Part shown: positions 46,801 through 57,510 of the stretch, one piece after another | Numbering within the stretch: the stretch's first letter is position 1 | How the letters are laid out: every line of letters starts with the position of its first letter | Assembly: GCA_963556145.1 (NCBI GenBank) | Contig: OY744467.1 | Span: 930,001-994,000 of the forward strand | DNA length: 64,000 nt | Origin: Hygrocybe punicea | Taxonomy: Eukaryota; Basidiomycota; Agaricomycetes; Agaricales; Hygrophoraceae | Reading direction: 5' to 3' | The notes under the pieces: generated by a model | What the model saw: only the letters and a program-made list of their open reading frames with translations | Database searches by the model: none | What the model was told of the DNA's origin: nothing | Translations under genes and position numbers: made by a program

Positions 46801-47100
46801 CTCGCAAGAATTGCCCTTGACATTCTTCCTGTTCAGGCCTCCTCAGTCCCTTGCGAACGGTTATTTTCAGCTGGCAAGCTGGTTGCTTCTGATCTCCGAT
46901 CGCGACTCGGTGCTGGACGATTTGAGGAACTTCAAATGCTAAAATTCAACTGGCGCCAGTCTCTCGTTGACCTCGCCGCGTGGAATTCTGATCAAGTGGA
47001 AGAATGTGATCTTGAGCAATATATTGAAATACTTGAAGATGATGCTGCTGAAGTGGAATGGGACGTAGAAGAAGATGAAATTCAAGCAGCTCAGTATTAG
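43851..47100 (+). pseudogene. hAT-family transposase, 13 exons, one in-frame TGA
   Basis: Splicing at GT-AG introns of about 42-56 nt joins 13 exons into one frame: BED-type zinc finger (WCKVC across intron 44322-44371, then CWQHIRQHYEVYKTRC), catalytic-core segments TFDSWTVD and TADNTSNN, then RCLAHVVNL-type (exon from 45402), NTRWGTAFNML, LVLHPYYKLNYI and the C-terminal dimerisation block VPCERLFSAGKLVASDLRSR ending at 47100. Two defects are visible: TGA at 45559-45561 within SAI-TLAIK, where relatives usually have Arg; and the first ATG (43851) is one base out of register with the exon that opens at 43888. Otherwise intact, implying recent activity. The protein would cut at the TAGTG termini. 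Confidence 0.82.
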
Positions 47101-47412
47101 TTACCGTCTGTAACATGGGACTCGTTATTTGCTACGTTATTACATTTGGTTTGATACAGTACAATTATGAATAAGGATCTAGAATCGGGTGCTGAGCGCT
47201 GAGTGCCGAGTGAGCGTTTGTGAATGGGAGTTACCGTTACTAGCATGACTCGTTCCTCCTTCAACCTCTCCACACATACTCGACCTTGCTTCGACACACT
47301 CATTCCTTGCTTCATCCCGTCACGGTTCGGCTTGTCATCCCAATTGTTTTCTGGTATGTCTCTCTTAATCCCTATTGTCTCATGATTCTATTGTTATTAT
47401 TATGCGCTGTTC

Positions 47413-48430
47413 ATCCAAATCTGATCAGTCATTAGCGGCACGGAAAGGATGACGATCTGGAGGAGGTCGTTTTCCTCCAGTAGCTGGAGAACTTGAACAC
47501 GATGCTCAAATCGGTTAGCTTGCATAGTGTCCCTGGTATCTTTCTTGTTGAACATGCCAAGGTCATCATCCACCAGGATAGCTATGACGTGCAAACAAAG
47601 AAGGCTCGGGCAGCAATTTTCAAGGACTTGCGTAGCGTCATTGAGTTTGACAGATCCAAGGTCGACTACTGCCACCTGGCTTTGCTCTGTGACCTAAAGA
47701 GGGACGATTGCCATGGCGTCTCCGAGAACATTATATTTGGTCAAATGGCTCCCATGGGTACAGGATCTTTCGATATTGCGGTCGATATCAATATGTTGAA
47801 GGACGCCATTGTGGATCATCGGCTACCTACGCACAAAATGCTGTCAGTACCGGCTGATGGAGGCATGATGCCAGGTCAGGGGGTAATGACACCTTACGAC
47901 GCTGACTCTCCTATGTGGGAGGGTGGGATGTTCAAGGGGGAGTCCGCTGCTTTCTCACTGCTTGCAGGTAATGGTCGGGAGGACCCAGGGACCTTCCAGT
48001 GGTCGGTCTTCAGTCAGAGCCCAATAGGAGCCGGTGGAATTCCTGCAGGCTCGATGTACAGTCCCAGCTCACCAAACGCCTACTCTCCAACCTCCCCCGT
48101 ATATGTTCCTCAATCACCATTCGGTGGTGCGACTTCCCCAACTTCACCATATGCGACTTCACCATTCTACGATCATGGATGCGGACCGACATCACCAACT
48201 TATTCACCAACGTCTCCAGTCCTCAACCTTACCTCACCAGGTTACTCACCTATGAGTCCTCACTATTCACCTCCATCTCTGTCCTTCTCTCTGACGTCCC
48301 CATTTACGACTTTACCATGTGCAACTTCATCACCGACTGATTCCTTGATGTCGCCAGCTTACTCGGCCACGAGTCCTTGCCATTTTCCGAACTCTACATC
48401 TTTTTTTTCCTCATTTGGTCTAGCATCACC
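47413..48430 (+). pseudogene. rpb1: Fragment of RNA polymerase II largest subunit (RPB1) with CTD heptads
   Basis: The frame from 47493 reads as the C-terminal part of RPB1: KARAAIFKDLRSVIEFD, HLALLCDL, then DDCHGVSENIIFGQMAPMG, DAIVDHRLP, DGGMMPGQGVMTPYD and SPMWEGGMFKGESAAFS, followed by degenerate CTD heptads (YSPTSPV, TSPTYSPTSP). Between CDLK and DDCHG about 45 conserved residues are missing, and the CTD is short and eroded. Upstream, DDDLEEVVFLQ continues the similarity but contains TAG. No intron is seen. It lies inside the hAT element, after the transposase. A capture or retrocopy is inferred; it is not a working polymerase subunit. Confidence 0.85.
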
Positions 48431-48499
48431 CAGATGTAGGTTTCTCGAATATACGGTGTTTTATCATTTGGCTAATGATCTGTTTCTGGTTTAGTATTC

Positions 48500-49345
48500 A
48501 TGCGGATTTCACTTTCCAGAATCCCAACTCCGAAATATTCGCCAAGTTCCACAGGCTTCGTTGAGTTCCAATCACAGATGTTGCTCGGCTCCGTTTGCAA
48601 TGTGTGGTACGTGGCTTGCTTCGCTCGCTTAGTGCTGACATTTAAATAGATGTAGGATTGATGTGAATGCTTCCTATCATCCCCTCTGTCCGACTTGTCG
48701 CACCATCACGATGTTAACTGCAAATTTCACCGTCAAAGACTTCCCGGTTGATGATGAGGCACTGGAAGTTGCTCAAGCACTTCGCACTGCCAGCTATCGG
48801 GTCCAAACTACACGGTGGTCCTACATGGTTTTGTTTTGGTGGAAAGTAAGTACTCAATGCACCCCGACAATCTGGCACTGAACCACTTTGGCAGAACATC
48901 GCACCCCGCTTTCCAAACATTGCCAGGGATGTGAACTCCTGTGTCACGGCTCTCAGGGATACTGGTGCAATGGATTTGGTTTCGCTGGCTGCCAACAATA
49001 CTGCAAGCACCCTGTTTCTTGAAGGATACACCTTCTGTGCTCGTCTCGTCGAGTTTCTCGCTATCTGTGTTGTCGTATGTAATATTCTCATTTGCTTGGA
49101 CACAACTGATGGCAGTGTAGCTTGAGGCAGGTATCCAAGGCCACATTATTTCAGACAATACCAATGATAATTCAGTCATGCTGAACGAGCTCAACATGGA
49201 GAGGTATGTGTTACACAAGTCACAACCATGCTTATCTGAACTATGGAAACACAGAGCCACCTCTCCGATTCAGCCCCTTGAGTCCGAGTTTGAGTGGAAT
49301 ACAGATGATGACAAAGAGGATATGCCTGATTTAGTACCTGTGTAG
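48500..49345 (+). pseudogene. Unidentified exon-like cargo in the hAT element
   Basis: A short CxxC-rich segment (HPLCPTCRTITM, about 48680-48715) resembles the second half of a RING finger. It is followed by frames NFTVKDFPVDDEALEVAQAL, by VNSCVTALRDTGAMDLVSLA (48931-49125) and by an acidic end, EFEWNTDDDKEDMPDL (to 49345). GT-AG introns near 48846 and 49076 would link them. No family is certain. It may be a second captured gene fragment. Confidence 0.35.
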
Positions 49346-49659
49346 ATTACAATGTCACATCAGCTGTCACTTGCAAATGCGAAGACCGGTCCAGACCTGG
49401 TGTAAAACCGGTCTGGACTGGTTATTAACTGGTTGTAGTTAAGACCGGTTTGGACTGGTTAATGGACTGAAAAAAACCGATGGCAACCGGTTGTCTTAGG
49501 TCCGGTCCGGTTTTTTGAGTTTTCAGAAAATAAGACAACCGGTCCAGTCCCGGTTAATGTCCAAAAAAGGCAAAAAACCGGACCTGACCGGACTTTAAAA
49601 CACTATGTGTTCCTGAGGTATGGAATTAGTCCATGTCAATGGAAGTAGAATCTGAATAC

Positions 49660-49705
49660 GTACCTGGGCTGGTAGGTGGGCGCACCACCCTCCCGGCCAT
49701 CGTCT
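49660..49705 (-). repeat. Hairpin / splice-donor module
   Basis: GGTGGGCGCACCACCC within a block nearly identical to 38428-38465; on the minus strand it runs into GTACGT. Confidence 0.6.
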
Positions 49706-49819
49706 CTGTTGCAATTGTCGTGGTCTTCGTCACCGTGGTCTTCTATCATCTTGTTGTCGTGCCACGTTGGATTGTTGTGGTTGCGGTTGAACCCAACACG
49801 TCATTCGTGTGACTGAATG

Positions 49820-49945
49820 TCACAGGTACACGGGTTACCCGTCGTGGGTATGGGTAATCGCACGGGTACAAATTGCTGTACCCGTACCCACACCTGTGGC
49901 TGTACCCGCGGCAAAACCTGTGGGTTTACCCGTACCCGTGCAATA
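49820..49945. repeat. CGGGTA/TACCCG-rich repeat (MITE-like)
   Basis: About 125 bp starting TGTCACAGGTACACGGG and ending CCCGTACCCGTG, with many CGGGTA copies in both orientations. Composition matches the subterminal zones of the element at 39072-41180, so this may be a deleted relative. No TSD was identified. Confidence 0.5.
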
Positions 49946-49989
49946 CACTACTTGTCAGCACCTTCGGGTTCTTTGTGTTTTCGTGAACT

Positions 49990-50660
49990 TCAGTGGGTGT
50001 TGTTGTCATTGGACATCTCCATCAGCAGTGGCAGATTCCTGGGCACAGCTTCTGTCCTCTGATTTTGGGTTCTGCCTCCCTGACGAGCAGCAGCTCTAGT
50101 CTTTTGAGGCTTGCGTGCAGGTGCCGAGTTTTGGATGCCACCAACATCACTGCTGGTGTGTGAGGTGACAGGATGAGAAAAGACATCAGGTGTCGGGTTG
50201 AGGGCATTGTGACTGTTGGTGGGTGCTGGACATTGGGTATCGGGTTTGTTGCCTGAGTGTGAGGTAGGAATGGAGGGGGGCTTGTCATCACCGGGAATAT
50301 TTGAGATAGCTTCATCGGCATCACAGTCCTCCCCTGCTGTGAGATCTTCAATGACTGCATTTGTCTGCTTAGCAGTCAAACTGGTAACATCTTCCCTAGA
50401 ATGAAAACAGAACAGTGTTTTGGTACTTGTCAAGGTACTTGGTAATGATATAAATGTCGACAGCTTCATATAAATCAGGTGACTGGAGTGCGACAGGAAA
50501 TTTAAACCGATCGGTATTGTAGAAATTGTAAGGACATGCTGAGATGTCTGCCCAGGGTATAGAAGGCATCTGTGAATCACATGGCCATGAGAAGGCTAAC
50601 AATCCATCATTAGATTCTAGTCTATTCATCAGAAGAATCACAGATACTAACACCAAAGCA
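49990..50660 (-). CDS. Hypothetical protein, two probable exons
   Basis: The exon at 50400-50656 contains AFSWPCDSQMPSIPWADISA and a predicted helical stretch; a short intron near 50395-50405 would join it to a Ser/Thr/Pro-rich exon (50390-49990) with AKQTNAVIEDLTAGEDCDAD. Its left end overlaps short low-complexity sequence. It sits immediately outside the Helitron 3' end. No family recognised; start and splice sites are uncertain. Confidence 0.35.
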
Positions 50661-50781
50661 TCTTGAAATATTCCTCAAGGACATTCAACAGTTGCTGGGG
50701 ACCACTTGCTTCTGACATCAGGTCGATCATTGGAAATATAGGAAGCCCATCATTGTCCCAAGCAATACTAGTGGGGTGTGG

Positions 50782-50799
50782 GCCATTGCTTTGCATGGC
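50782..50799 (-). other. Helitron 3' terminal hairpin
   Basis: GCCAT/ATGGC stem of 5 bp around an 8-nt loop, located 10 nt before CTAG (50768-50771, minus-strand orientation). Short palindromes at this distance act as the rolling-circle termination signal in Helitrons. Confidence 0.55.
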
Positions 50800-50836
50800 A
50801 TGTTACTCGTCCCTTTTTTTAGCAAGAGAACAAATA

Positions 50837-51680
50837 TTAAGATTGAGCATATATAAACAGTACAGCATTATTACCATTACATGACAATAAATTAATATTT
50901 GAAAAGTCATCTATATCACCTTCATTAATACAAATTGATCTGGTTGATATACCATCATGAAACCATACCATACTGTCGATGAATATGCGGGCAGTAAAAT
51001 GTGCATCACCAAAGTACACAATTCCTCTCAATGTGAAAGCAGTGGATATGTCATCAATTGACAAGTTTATAATTTGACTAACTATTAAATTCTCAATAGA
51101 GTCAACTGTAAACATGATTAGAGGTGGAATTTTGTTAAATGCAATAAATTTAGTAATCTCTCCCCAACACAATTGACATTTGTGCCATTGTCTATTAACT
51201 ATGATTTGAGCAAGACATGCTGAGATTGTTCCAGAAAATGAATATGAACAATGAAAGATGGCATCACATCTATCATTTTCCAGAATGGTTATGTTTTCAC
51301 AATTGATACATTTAAGACAAGTTGAAGTCATTGGTTCATTTGCTTTCATTATATAATGGGCCAAATCACTTATGGCAATGCCAACTTGACCATAAGGAAA
51401 TATTTCGGGTTTATCTTGATGCAATAAATGTCTGATTGTATTTCTAACTGTTTCTAAATCTGTTGTGTGATTCTTGGATCGTTTGAATCCTAAGCTCAAA
51501 ATCTTTAATATTTCATTGATGCTATTGAATCTTTTTTTCCAACTTGATGGATCTTCATTCCATATTGCTAGTAATATTGTAAAGAGTGAATCATAAGCAC
51601 AGCTCCAATCTTGCGCATCCCATATAAACCCTTTTGGTTCATTTAATTCAATAGTACTTGTTTTTGGTCTTTTTTTCACA
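50837..51680 (-). pseudogene. Helitron C-terminal USP-like cysteine protease domain
   Basis: An intact frame of about 280 codons. It begins shortly after the foldback insertion, with the Cys box WDAQDWSCAYDSLFTIL, then YGQVGIAISDLAHYIM, a C-x2-C pair (CLKCINC), and a His box region HFTARIF...MVWFHDG. This matches, from memory, the ubiquitin-specific-protease-like domain that follows the helicase in many agaricomycete Helitron polyproteins. The first ten or so codons of the open frame (51681-51700) are foldback sequence. It is separated from its helicase by 6.76 kb, so it cannot be made as part of the polyprotein. Confidence 0.7.
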
Positions 51681-52640
51681 CACAGGGTGCACAGTAGCAT
51701 ACCATGTCACACAGTATCTTGAAAGTACTTGACAAGTATACTAAATATCATTACCAGAACTTTCAGCATGGTATTGTAACAGTATTCAGATATAAACTAC
51801 AATACTTGTGCTCAAATTCATCTGAAAGTATGAAGGAAAATGAGACTTATACCTTTTCAATAACATCAAGCCTTTTGTTTCACTACTTTTACTGTATTTA
51901 CAGCAAAGTGCTGTATAGTTTGGATAGAATACTTGCAGCCTAAGATTAATCAAAGTATTAAACCAGTAAGGAAGTTGGGGCACTTTTACTATCAGGATAC
52001 CTTTTGAATCCTATCAAGATACAGGATGAAATAGTATAGTACTGTTGCCATATTTTGGATTTAAGATACTTTGTCAATACTTTTAAGATACTGTTTCAAT
52101 ACATTTAAGATACTGTGTCAATACTTTTAAGATACTATTTCAATACTTTTAAGGTACTCTTTCAACGCATCTAAGATACTGTTTCAATATCCTTAAAGAA
52201 CTTTGAAAAATAGTATAGTACTGCTTCAATACTGTTCAGATACTTTGCAAAATGGTATTGGACAGTTATTTAATGCTAAAACCCAGGGAAATATGGGGCT
52301 GGGAATTAGGATTCTGAAGTTCTGGGAATTCTGAGATTTGGAATTCCAATACTGGGAATGCTAGGAATGGGCATTTCAAAGTGCAGGCTTTCGGATTCTG
52401 AGAGTTGTAATTCCAAGTGTTTGAGAAGTTTGGAAAGTAGAATTCTGAAATTGTGGGAGATTAGGGATTTGGAATTCAACAATTATGAGAATTGAGATCC
52501 TGGAAATGTGCATATTAATGAAAATTCCAAGAATGGGAATCCAAATTCCGGAAATTGGGAATCCAGATTCAGGAGATTGGGAATCCAGATGCGGGGAATT
52601 GGGAATCCATTCCATACAATTCCGTGCAATTCCTCGGTCC
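51681..52640 (+). repeat. Left inverted arm of the foldback element
   Basis: Pairs with 57483-58442. A 79-codon frame (51704-51943) is mirrored at 58180-58419 with one residue changed, which only reflects the inverted repeat. Confidence 0.88.
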
Positions 52641-55600
52641 ACGAGTGGCTCAGCAGTATTTGTGTCGACTGCAGCAAGCTCAAAAGACAATTCCATGCAA
52701 ATTCCAACCAATTCCAAACAATTCCGTGCGATTCCTCGGTCCACGAGTGGCTCAGCAGTATTTGTGTCGACTGCAGCAAGCTCAAAAGACAATTCCGTGC
52801 AAATTCCAACCAATTCCAAACAATTCCGTGCAATTCCTCGGTCCACGAGTGGCTCAGCAGTATTTGTGTTGACTGCAGCAAGCTCAAAAGACAATTCCAT
52901 GCAAATTCCAACCAATTGCAAACAATTCCGTGCAATTCCTCGGTCCACGAGTGGCTCAGCTGTATTTGTGATGTGTCCTGTAAGCTCAAAAGACAATTCC
53001 GTGCAAATTCCAACCAATTCCAAACAATTCCGTGCGATTCCTCGGTCCACGAGTGGCTCAGCAGTATTTGTGTCGACTGCAGCAAGCTCAAAAGACAATT
53101 CCATGCAAATTCCAACCAATTGCAAACAATTCCATGCAATTCCTCGGTCCACGAGTGGCTCAGCAGTATTTGTGTCGACTGCAGCAAGCTCAAAAGACAA
53201 TTCCATGCAAATTCCAACCAATTGCAAACAATTGCGTGCAATTCCTCGGTCCACGAGTGGCTCAGCAGTATTTGTGTCGACTGCAGCAAGCTCAAAAGAC
53301 AATTCCGTGCAAATTCCAACCAATTCCAAACAATTCCGTGCAATTCCTCGGTCCACGAGTGGCTCAGCAGTATTTGTGTTGACTGCAGCAAGCTCAAAAG
53401 ACAATTCCGTGCAAATTCCAACCAATTGCAAACAATTCCGTGCAATTCCTCGGTCCACGAGTGGCTCAGCTGTATTTGTGTTGACTGCAGCAAGCTCAAA
53501 AGACAATTCCGTGGAAATTCCAACCAATTCCAAACAATTCCGTGCAATTCCTCGGTCCACGAGTGGCTCAGCAGTATTTGTGTTGACTGCAGCAAGCTCA
53601 AAAGACAATTCCATGCAAATTCCAACCAATTCCAAACAATTCCGTGCAATTCCTCGGTCCACGAGTGGCTCAGCAGTATTTGTGTTGACTGCAGCAAGCT
53701 CAAAAGACAATTCCGTGCAAATTCCAACCAATTCCAAACAATTCCGTGCAATTCCTCGGTCCACGAGTGGCTCAGCAGTATTTGTGTTGACTGCAGCAAG
53801 CTCAAAAGACAATTCCGTGCAAATTCCAACCAATTCCAAACAATTCCGTGCGATTCCTCGGTCCACGAGTGGCTCAGCAGTATTTGTGTTGACTGCAGCA
53901 AGCTCAAAAGACAATTCCGTGCAAATTCCAACCAATTGCAAACAATTCCGTGCAATTCCTCGGTCCACGAGTGGCTCAGCAGTATTTGTGTCGACTGCAG
54001 CAAGCTCAAAAGACAATTCCATGCAAATTCCAACCAATTCCAAACAATTCCGTGCGATTCCTCGGTCCACGAGTGGCTCAGCAGTATTTGTGTTGACTGC
54101 AGCAAGCTCAAAAGACAATTCCGTGCAAATTCCAACCAATTGCAAACAATTCCGTGCAATTCCTCGGTCCACGAGTGGCTCAGCAGTATTTGTGTTGACT
54201 GCAGCAAGCTCAAAAGACAATTCCATGCAAATTCCAACCAATTGCAAACAATTCCATGCAATTCCTCGGTCCACGAGTGGCTCAGCAGTATTTGTGTTGA
54301 CTGCAGCAAGCTCAAAAGACAATTCCGTGCAAATTCCAACCAATTCCAAACAATTCCGTGCAATTCCTCGGTCCACGAGTGGCTCAGCAGTATTTGTGTT
54401 GACTGCAGCAAGCTCAAAAGACAATTCCGTGCAAATTCCAACCAATTCCAAACAATTCCGTGCGATTCCTCGGTCCACGAGTGGCTCAGCAGTATTTGTG
54501 TTGACTGCAGCAAGCTCAAAAGACAATTCCGTGCAAATTCCAACCAATTGCAAACAATTCCGTGCAATTCCTCGGTCCACGAGTGGCTCAGCAGTATTTG
54601 TGTCGACTGCAGCAAGCTCAAAAGACAATTCCATGCAAATTCCAACCAATTCCAAACAATTCCGTGCGATTCCTCGGTCCACGAGTGGCTCAGCAGTATT
54701 TGTGTTGACTGCAGCAAGCTCAAAAGACAATTCCGTGCAAATTCCAACCAATTGCAAACAATTCCGTGCAATTCCTCGGTCCACGAGTGGCTCAGCAGTA
54801 TTTGTGTTGACTGCAGCAAGCTCAAAAGACAATTCCATGCAAATTCCAACCAATTGCAAACAATTCCATGCAATTCCTCGGTCCACGAGTGGCTCAGCAG
54901 TATTTGTGTCGACTGCAGCAAGCTCAAAAGACAATTCCATGCAAATTCCAACCAATTGCAAACAATTGCGTGCAATTCCTCGGTCCACGAGTGGCTCAGC
55001 AGTATTTGTGTCGACTGCAGCAAGCTCAAAAGACAATTCCGTGGAAATTCCAACCAATTCCAAACAATTCCGTGCAATTCCTCGGTCCACGAGTGGCTCA
55101 GCAGTATTTGTGATGTGTCCTGTAAGCTCAAAAGACAATTCCGTGCAAATTCCAACCAATTCCAAACAATTCCGTGCAATTCCTCGGTCCATGGGTGGCT
55201 CAGCAGTATTTGTGTCGACTGCAGCCAGCTCAAAAGACAATTCCGTGCAAATTCCAATGAATTCCAAACAATTCCGTGCAATTCCTCGGTCCACGAGTGG
55301 CACAGCAGTATTTGTGTTGACTGCAGCAAGCTCAAAAGACAATTCCATGCAAATTCCAACCAATTGCAAACAATTCCGTGCAATTCCTCGGTCCATGGGT
55401 GGCTCAGCAGTATTTGTGTCGACTGCAGCAAGCTCAAAAGACAATTCCATGCAAATTCCAACCAATTCCAAACAATTCCGTGCGATTCCTCGGTCCACGA
55501 GTGGCTCAGCAGTATTTGTGTCGACTGCAGCAAGCTCAAAAGACAATTCCGTGCAAATTCCAACCAATTCCAAACAATTCCGTGCGATTCCTCGGTCCAC

Positions 55601-57178
55601 GAGTGGCTCAGCAGTATTTGTGTCGACTGCAGCAAGCTCAAAAGACAATTCCGTGCAAATTCCAACCAATTCCAAACAATTCCGTGCGATTCCTCGGTCC
55701 ACGAGTGGCTCAGCAGTATTTGTGTTGACTGCAGCAAGCTCAAAAGACAATTCCGTGCAAATTCCAACCAATTCCAAACAATTCCGTGCAATTCCTCGGT
55801 CCACGAGTGGCTCAGCAGTATTTGTGTCGACTGCAGCAAGCTCAAAAGACAATTCCATGCAAATTCCAATGAATTCCAAACAATTCCGTGCAATTCCTCG
55901 GTCCACGAGTGGCACAGCAGTATTTGTGTTGACTGCAGCAAGCTCAAAAGACAATTCCATGCAAATTCCAACCAATTGCAAACAATTCCGTGCAATTCCT
56001 CGGTCCATGGGTGGCTCAGCAGTATTTGTGTCGACTGCAGCAAGCTCAAAAGACAATTCCATGCAAATTCCAACCAATTGCAAACAATTGCGTGCAATTC
56101 CTCGGTCCACGAGTGGCTCAGCAGTATTTGTGTCGACTGCAGCAAGCTCAAAAGACAATTCCGTGCAAATTCCAACCAATTCCAAACAATTCCGTGCAAT
56201 TCCTCGGTCCACGAGTGGCTCAGCAGTATTTGTGATGTGTCCTGTAAGCTCAAAAGACAATTCCGTGCAAATTCCAACCAATTCCAAACAATTCCGTGCA
56301 ATTCCTCGGTCCATGGGTGGCTCAGCAGTATTTGTGTCGACTGCAGCCAGCTCAAAAGACAATTCCGTGCAAATTCCAATGAATTCCAAACAATTCCGTG
56401 CAATTCCTCGGTCCACGAGTGGCACAGCAGTATTTGTGTTGACTGCAGCAAGCTCAAAAGACAATTCCATGCAAATTCCAACCAATTGCAAACAATTCCG
56501 TGCAATTCCTCGGTCCATGGGTGGCTCAGCAGTATTTGTGTCGACTGCAGCAAGCTCAAAAGACAATTCCATGCAAATTCCAACCAATTGCAAACAATTC
56601 CGTGCAATTCCTCGGTCCACGAGTGGCTCAGCAGTATTTGTGTTGACTGCAGCAAGCTCAAAAGACAATTCCGTGCAAATTCCAACCAATTCCAAACAAT
56701 TCCGTGCGATTCCTCGGTCCACGAGTGGCTCAGCAGTATTTGTGTCGACTGCAGCAAGCTCATAAGACAATTCCGTGCAAATTCCAACCAATTCCAAACA
56801 ATTCCGTGCGATTCCTCGGTCCACGAGTGGCTCAGCAGTATTTGTGTTGACTGCAGCAAGCTCAAAAGACAATTCCGTGCAAATTCCAACCAATTCCAAA
56901 CAATTCCGTGCAATTCCTCGGTCCACGAGTGGCTCAGCAGTATTTGTGTCGACTGCAGCAAGCTCAAAAGACAATTCCATGCAAATTCCAACCAATTCCA
57001 AACAATTCCATGCAATTCCTCGGTCCACGAGTGGCTCAGCAGTATTTGTGTCGACTGCAGCAAGCTCAAAAGACAATTCCATGCAAATTCCAACCAATTC
57101 CAAACAATTCCATGCAATTCCTCGGTCCACGAGTGGCTCAGCAGTATTTGTGTCGACTGCAGTGAGCTCAGAAGACAG
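52613..57178 (+). repeat. 102-bp satellite array, about 45 units
   Basis: Tandem units of exactly 102 bp, each with CTCGGTCCACGAGTGGCTCA, a GACTGCAGCAAGCTC segment and five AATTCC motifs spaced 10-11 bp. Unit variants (for instance GATGTGTCCTG in place of GACTGCAGC at 52969, 55110 and 56232) recur at exact multiples: 6 units (53931 to 54543), 11 units (55110 to 56232) and 17 units (53231 to 54965). Since 102 is divisible by three, open frames over 1400 codons exist in several frames on both strands; they are by-products of the repeat. Confidence 0.95.
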
Positions 57179-57510
57179 ATCAAGGAATTGCACGGAATTG
57201 TTTGGAATTGGTTGGAATTTGCATGGAATTCTCCTTTGAGCTTACAGGACACATCACAAATACTGCTCAGCCACTCGAGGACCGAGGAATTGCACGGAAT
57301 TGTTTGGAATTGGTTGGAATTTGCACGGAATTGTCTTTTGAGCTTGCTGCAGTCGACACAAATACTGCTGAGCCACTCGTGGACCGAGGAATTGCATGGA
57401 ATTGTTTGGAATTGGTTGGAATTTGAACAGAATTGTCCTTTGAGCTCACACGACTTATCACGAATACTGCTCAGCCACCCGAGGACCGAGGAATTGCATG
57501 GAATTGTTTG
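57179..57510 (-). repeat. Inverted satellite units next to the right arm
   Basis: At about 57178 the satellite switches orientation. About three units then run in the opposite direction into the right arm, as expected if the arms originally included a few units and the left-hand set was later amplified. Confidence 0.85.

Larger units (their letters stand above)
43585..49605 (+). mobile_element. hAT transposon carrying host-gene fragments
   Basis: The left end TAGTGTTTTAAGG and right end (inverted) TAGTGTTTTAAAG are followed inward by ACCGGTCCGG-rich subterminal repeats on both sides (43600-43780 and 49385-49600). Between them lies a spliced hAT transposase gene (43888-47100), then a segment from the RNA polymerase II largest subunit (about 47420-48430) and another unidentified exon-like block (48650-49345). 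The 8 bp outside each end do not match (GCTGGCTT and TGTGTTCC), so either the ends are slightly off or the flanks have changed. Confidence 0.7.

Noticed and set aside
43585..49605. 8-bp target duplication of the autonomous hAT
   Set aside because: The flanking octamers GCTGGCTT and TGTGTTCC do not match, so I do not claim one.
52613..57178. CRISPR array
   Set aside because: The units are contiguous 102-bp repeats without spacers and the genome is fungal.
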